DNA from: Caccocola sp964450835 | GTDB taxonomy: Bacteria; Synergistota; Synergistia; Synergistales; Synergistaceae | Assembly (NCBI GenBank): GCA_964450835.1 | Contig: CAYVEQ010000035.1 | Coordinates: 1-17,011, forward strand | Direction: 5' to 3' | DNA: 17,011 bases | Shown: positions 13,609-17,011 of the stretch, piece by piece | Position numbering within the stretch: the first letter of the stretch is position 1 | Layout of the letters: each line of letters opens with the position of its first letter | The notes under the pieces: model-generated | Told to the model about the DNA's origin: nothing | Databases searched by the model: none | What the model saw: the letters and a program-made list of their open reading frames with translations, nothing else | Translations under genes and position numbers: made by a program

Positions 13609-14746
13609 GTGGTTTTGCTTCCAACGTCGACCGTCGTTACAAACCTGCGTTCATCGTTTGATGAGCTGCGTGAGAGCCTTTGACCTGCCATCGGCGGAGG
13701 CAAGAATCGCGGAGCTTCGCGAAATAACGGAAAGTCCAGGCTTCTGGAGTTCAGGCGCTTCTCATGACGCGGCGCGCGAACTTTCGCGCCTGCGCGGCAA
13801 AATCGACAAAACAGCCGAAATGAGCAAAGAGCTTGACGAAGTATCGACGATTGCGGAAATCCTCGCGGAAGGCTCCGACGCGGAGCTGGAGGAGGAATTT
13901 TACGCGCGCGCCGACAAACTCGCGAAGACGATTGACGGTTATCAGACATTTGTCCTGCTTGACGGCGAATACGACGCCGGGGACACGATAATGGCAATAC
14001 ACGCCGGCGCGGGCGGCCTCGACTCGCAGGACTGGGCGCGCATGCTGTGCCGTATGTATATGCGCTGGGCGGAGACGCGCGGATATTCCGTGAAGATAAT
14101 AGACGAACTGCCGGACCAGGAGGCGGGCATAAAAAGCATAACATTCTCAGTCTCCGGGGATTACGCTTACGGCTATCTGAAAGTTGAGCAGGGCGTGCAC
14201 CGCCTTGTCCGCATATCGCCCTTTGACTCCGCGAGAAGACGCCACACGAGCTTCGCCTCGGTGGAGGTGATGCCGGTGCTGCCTGAGAGCGTGCATGTCG
14301 ATATACGCCCCGAAGACCTTAAAACGGATACTTTCCGTGCGAGCGGCGCGGGAGGACAGTATGTCAACATGACCGACTCCGCCGTGCGCATAACTCATGT
14401 TCCGACGGGCATAGTGGTGTCGTGCCAGACGGAACGCTCGCAGCACATGAACCGCGAGACGGCTATGCAGGTGCTGCGCTCGAAACTCTTTGAGAGAACT
14501 CTGCGCGAGCGCCAGGAACAGCTTGACAGCATACAGGGCGAAAAAAGAACGATAGCGTGGGGCAGCCAGATACGCTCCTACACGCTCCAGCCCTTCCAGC
14601 TTGTCAAAGACCACCGTTCGGGGCTGGAGATAGGCGACGTTCAGTCCGTGCTTGACGGAAACATAGACGAACTGATCATCTCCTCTCTGCGCTCTGCGAA
14701 AAACGCCGGATTGCCGCAGCCGGACAACGCCAGAAAAGTCAGATAA
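13609..14746 (+). CDS. prfB: peptide chain release factor 2 (RF2), with programmed +1 frameshift
   Basis: RF2 ends translation at UGA and UAA codons. The gene is read as 13609-13680 joined to 13682-14746. GTG 13609 lies 6 bases after GGGAGGGG (13595-13602). It gives 24 codons (MVLLPTSTVVTNLRSSFDEL and RESL) to the in-frame TGA at 13681, and the ribosome then shifts +1 at CTTTGAC to continue as DLPSAEARIAELREI. Total length is 378 residues, close to the usual 365. The stop-codon-recognising SPF tripeptide is at about 203-205 (ISPFDSARRRHTSF). The catalytic GGQ is at 248-250 (SGAGGQYVN), almost the E. coli numbering (250-252). An ORF starting at 13658 (MMSCVRAF) is an artefact of ignoring the shift. 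The frameshift is autoregulatory: low RF2 favours the shift and more RF2. Confidence 0.95.
13678..13684 (+). promoter_or_regulatory. programmed +1 frameshift site of prfB
   Basis: CTT TGA C is the conserved RF2 shift site. CUU in the P site slips to UUU over the UGA stop, and GAC is decoded next. E. coli has a strong internal Shine-Dalgarno-like AGGGGG just upstream; here only the weaker GAGAG (13672-13676) is seen, so shift efficiency may differ. Confidence 0.9.
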
Positions 14747-14979
14747 ACTCACGCGCCACGACACGGCGCTCGGTTGTGTCTGAAGGGGGAGAGCCGGTCA
14801 GAATCCGATTTAATCCCGCTTGCTTGCAAGACAGGATTAAAAACCGCGAACGGGGAAAAAGAACGAACTGAATCTTCCGGCGGTGAAAAAGAAAAGGAAC
14901 GAAAGAAGCAAGAGAGACGAAACGCCGGCGTGAGGAACGGCGAGATTTGCTCTGCCGTTTCATTTAAGTCGCGTTACAG
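14747..14979. other. structured, purine-rich intergenic region after prfB
   Basis: No convincing gene is present. TTTAATCC (14809-14816) pairs perfectly with GGATTAAA (14834-14841) around a 17-base loop, inside which CTTG and CAAG can pair. AACGGC (14936-14941) pairs with GCCGTT (14954-14959), and the following bases are only weakly T-rich. Between these is a strongly A/G-rich plus-strand tract (about 14845-14925), bounded on one side by CCGGCG and on the other by CGCCGG. It may be an RNA or a 3' UTR. No known RNA family is recognised. Confidence 0.4.
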
Positions 14980-15005
14980 AAAGCCGCGTGTCCCGCGCGG
15001 CTTTT
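14980..15005 (+). terminator. intrinsic terminator between prfB and the S55-like gene
   Basis: AAAGCCGCG (14980-14988) pairs perfectly with CGCGGCTTT (14996-15004) around a 7-base loop and ends in TTTT (15002-15005). The T-run is short, so efficiency is uncertain. It abuts the next promoter. Confidence 0.7.
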
Positions 15006-15013
15006 GGTATAAT
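15005..15013 (+). promoter_or_regulatory. extended -10 promoter for the S55-like gene
   Basis: TGGTATAAT has a perfect TATAAT and the TGn extension, sharing its first T with the terminator's T-run. No -35 consensus is seen, and that position lies within the terminator hairpin. Transcription should begin near 15020. Confidence 0.65.
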
Positions 15014-15040
15014 GTGGACACTTAATTCTGTGCCGTGGAG

Positions 15041-17011
15041 ATGAAATCCCTTAAAATGAAGAAGATAACAGCGATAATCCTGACGCTCGCGGCTGTTCTT
15101 GCTGTTTCAGAGGGCGCGGAGGCCTCGGGAAAAGCCGGCGGGTTTGTCCCGTCCGAGCCTGTGATGCCGCTCTCCGCGATAAAGCCGGGCATGACGGGAT
15201 ACGCCAAGACTGTCTTATCGGGGACCGAGGTCACGCCCTTTGAGGTGGCCGTCATAGGCGTGCTGCCCCGAAAGACAAGCCCGAAAAACCTTATCGTCAT
15301 AGAGGTAAAGGATAAATATGTGCGCGAGCACGGAGGCATAGCGGCCGGCATGAGCGGCTCTCCCGTCTACATCGACGGAAAACTCATCGGCGCGATAGGC
15401 TACGGCTGGTCATTCGCGGACAACAATCTCGGCATGGTGACGCCGATAGAGGATATGACGCGCGCCCTGGAGTGGAAGGACGAGACGCCCGGCTTTGAAA
15501 TCCCGAAAATTCCGCTTGAAAAGCCGCTTTCTCCCGACAAAAAGCCNNNNNNNNNNNNNNNNNNNNNNNNNNNNNNNNNNNNNNNNNNNNNNNNNNNNNN
15601 NNNNNNNNNNNNNNNNNNNNNNNNNNNNNNNNNNNNNNNNNNNNNNCGCGCCTACGAAAAAGGCCATGCCGCTGATGGTGGACGGCATAAGCGAAAGAAT
15701 GTCCAGACATCTCGGAAAACTGCTCGGCGCAGAAGTCGTTCCGTTCGGCGCGAAAGCGGGGAAGGGCGTTCACGCGGACCTTGACTGGAAGCCGGAGCCG
15801 GGCGCGGCAATCGGCGTCGCGCTCGCGTGGGGTGATTTCTCCGCAGGCTCTATCGGGACTCTGACCGCTCTGTCGCGCGACGGGCGCTTCATCGCTTTCG
15901 CGCACCCGATGCTGAACCGCGGCGCGGTGTCCTACGCCCTGATGCGGGCGGAAATAGTAAAGATAATCCCGAGCCTGACAAGCTCGTTCAAACTCGGCTT
16001 TTTGGATTCCATAGCGGGGATAGTCACGCAGGACAGGCCTGAGGCAATCGGCGGGACGCTGGGACGGCTTGCCGCCGCGTCGAGCTACACGGTCAACTTC
16101 AAAGACACGGACACGGGCAGAAGAGTGACGAAACGTTTTCAGACCGTCGCCGACCCCTTCATAGCGCCGGAGCTTGGCGCGACGGGCATATCTGGCCTTA
16201 TCGAAGCCGAGTGGGGACGCAAGGGAGAGGGGACGGCGATTCTCAAATATACCGTAAGCGGCGGCAACATGGAGCCGGTCTGGACGCGCCGCGACATCTT
16301 TTTTTCCAGAAAGGATCTTGTCAAGTCTCTGCAAAAAGAGCTTGAAACAATGGATAAGATAATAGCGCACAACAAATTCCGCACGATAAGCCCTTACGGC
16401 GTTACTGTGGACGCGGAGCTTACACGCGAGCCGCGCGTCGTCTATATAGAAAAAATAGAAATACGCGACGAGAAAGATTTGTACGAGCCGGGCGAGAAAA
16501 TCACGGCCGACGTTACCTTCCGCCCGTGGCGCAGAGACGCGGTTATAAAAACATTCGAGCTGACAGTTCCCGAAAACGCCGTGGGCTTCTGCGAGGTTAC
16601 CGCGCGAGGCGGCGGCATAGAGGAGCCGCAGCAGGAGCCTTTGATAACGGGAACGCGAGCCATTACCTCGTTCGCCGAACTGATAGGCGAACTCAACGCG
16701 AAAGAGAGCAACAATCAGCTGATTGTCGAAATAGGCGGCCCCGAGGACAGCTCGGCGAAGAAAGAGGAAAAACCCGATAATGAGCGGGAGGATCTTTCCG
16801 CGCCGGCTCCGGACGGCGAAACGGACGGAGAGGACAAGAACGGGAGCGGTGAGGACGGGGAAGAGAGCAAAGAGCCGTTCATGCTGCCCGACATGCTGGA
16901 GAAGCGTTTCGTCAGCGAAATAAAAGCCGAGCGGATAAAAGAGGGCTCTATGGTGATCGCCGACACGAATTATTACGTCGACGGCGTGCAGCGCGCCTTC
17001 ATAAAAATCAA
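15041..17011 (+). CDS. exported SpoIVB peptidase S55-like protein (partial: runs off the window, assembly gap inside)
   Basis: The visible part is about 650 codons with no stop before 17011. A signal peptide (MKKITAIILTLAAVLAV, cut near AEA) directs export. Residues 41-140 contain the S55 serine segment: IKPGMTGYAKTVLSG, then EHGGIAAGMSGSPVY, with Ser105 as the likely nucleophile, and GKLIGAIGYGW. After the 100-N gap the frame resumes one base later (from 15648). There IGVALAW, IGTLTALSRDGRFIAFAHPM and a likely catalytic histidine resemble the other half of the S55 domain. Further on are an alpha/beta region and an acidic Glu/Asp/Gly-rich low-complexity stretch (about 16740-16880). A start is not certain: GTG 15035, ATG 15041 and ATG 15056 are all possible, with GGAG only at 15037-15040. 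It probably acts in the periplasm or on the cell surface; the substrate is unknown. Confidence 0.8.
15547..15646. other. assembly gap (100 N) inside the S55-like gene
   Basis: Exactly 100 undetermined bases. The coding frame before the gap and the correct frame after it (from 15648) differ by one base across 100 N, so the true gap length must be a multiple of three. The 100 is therefore a placeholder. Confidence 0.97.

Noticed and set aside
13329..13661. 110-codon plus-strand frame upstream of prfB
   Set aside because: Arginine/alanine-rich composition without family likeness or ribosome binding site; it overlaps the prfB promoter and start in another frame.
14809..14841. Known riboswitch or RNA family after prfB
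   Set aside because: The hairpins do not match the conserved cores of any riboswitch, tmRNA, SRP RNA or 6S RNA that I know.
15384..16370. 328-codon minus-strand frame across the second gap
   Set aside because: It is antisense to the S55-like gene, crosses undetermined bases and has an arginine/histidine-rich antisense composition.
1..17011. CRISPR array, tRNA or rRNA genes, insertion sequences, defence systems
   Set aside because: No regularly spaced direct repeats, cloverleaf-type sequences, rRNA signatures or transposase motifs were seen.

Overview
The window looks like a chromosomal segment of a diderm (LPS-making) bacterium. My best guess is a member of the Synergistota (Synergistaceae, Cloacibacillus/Synergistes-like). 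The reasons are a bamA-lpxD-lpxC-fabZ-lpxA-kdsC-lptF/G run, moderately high GC, frequent ATA isoleucine codons, many TTG/GTG starts and a selenocysteine-containing SelD. The phylum call is an inference from gene order and style. Two runs of exactly 100 N (5784-5883 and 15547-15646) are assembly gaps, and both interrupt real genes.

Layout. Positions 1-820 hold a promoter and a histidine-phosphatase gene. Positions 840-2145 hold an extended -10 promoter, a leader hairpin, a small sigma-70-family factor and a single-pass membrane protein. Positions 2189-10021 are a tightly packed plus-strand envelope operon: bamA, an unrecognised exported protein that is probably beta-rich, lpxD, lpxC, fabZ, lpxA, kdsC and one LptF/LptG-type permease. 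It is closed by a very strong terminator at 10040-10079. Positions 10130-11200 hold an Lrp/AsnC regulator (minus) preceded, in its 3' UTR, by a 122-bp inverted-repeat unit, a divergent 63-codon membrane protein (plus) and a bidirectional terminator. Positions 11212-13269 are a minus-strand birA-selD pair. Positions 13609-14746 are prfB (RF2) with its programmed frameshift. Positions 14747-15034 are a structured, purine-rich intergenic stretch. The window ends inside a large exported SpoIVB/S55-like protein.

Functionally, the central operon joins outer-membrane protein insertion (BamA), the first committed steps of lipid A synthesis (LpxA, LpxC, LpxD), the 3-hydroxyacyl-ACP supply (FabZ), Kdo formation (KdsC) and LPS export (LptF/G). 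The sigma factor and its membrane-protein neighbour directly upstream make a plausible but unproven envelope-sensing pair.

Two genes here are mis-called by simple ORF finding because UGA is recoded. selD reads UGA as selenocysteine at its catalytic position and begins 88 codons upstream of the apparent start. prfB begins at GTG 13609 and shifts +1 at CTT TGA C. The most unusual protein is the S55-like one, where the serine half of the peptidase precedes the histidine half, the reverse of SpoIVB as I recall it.
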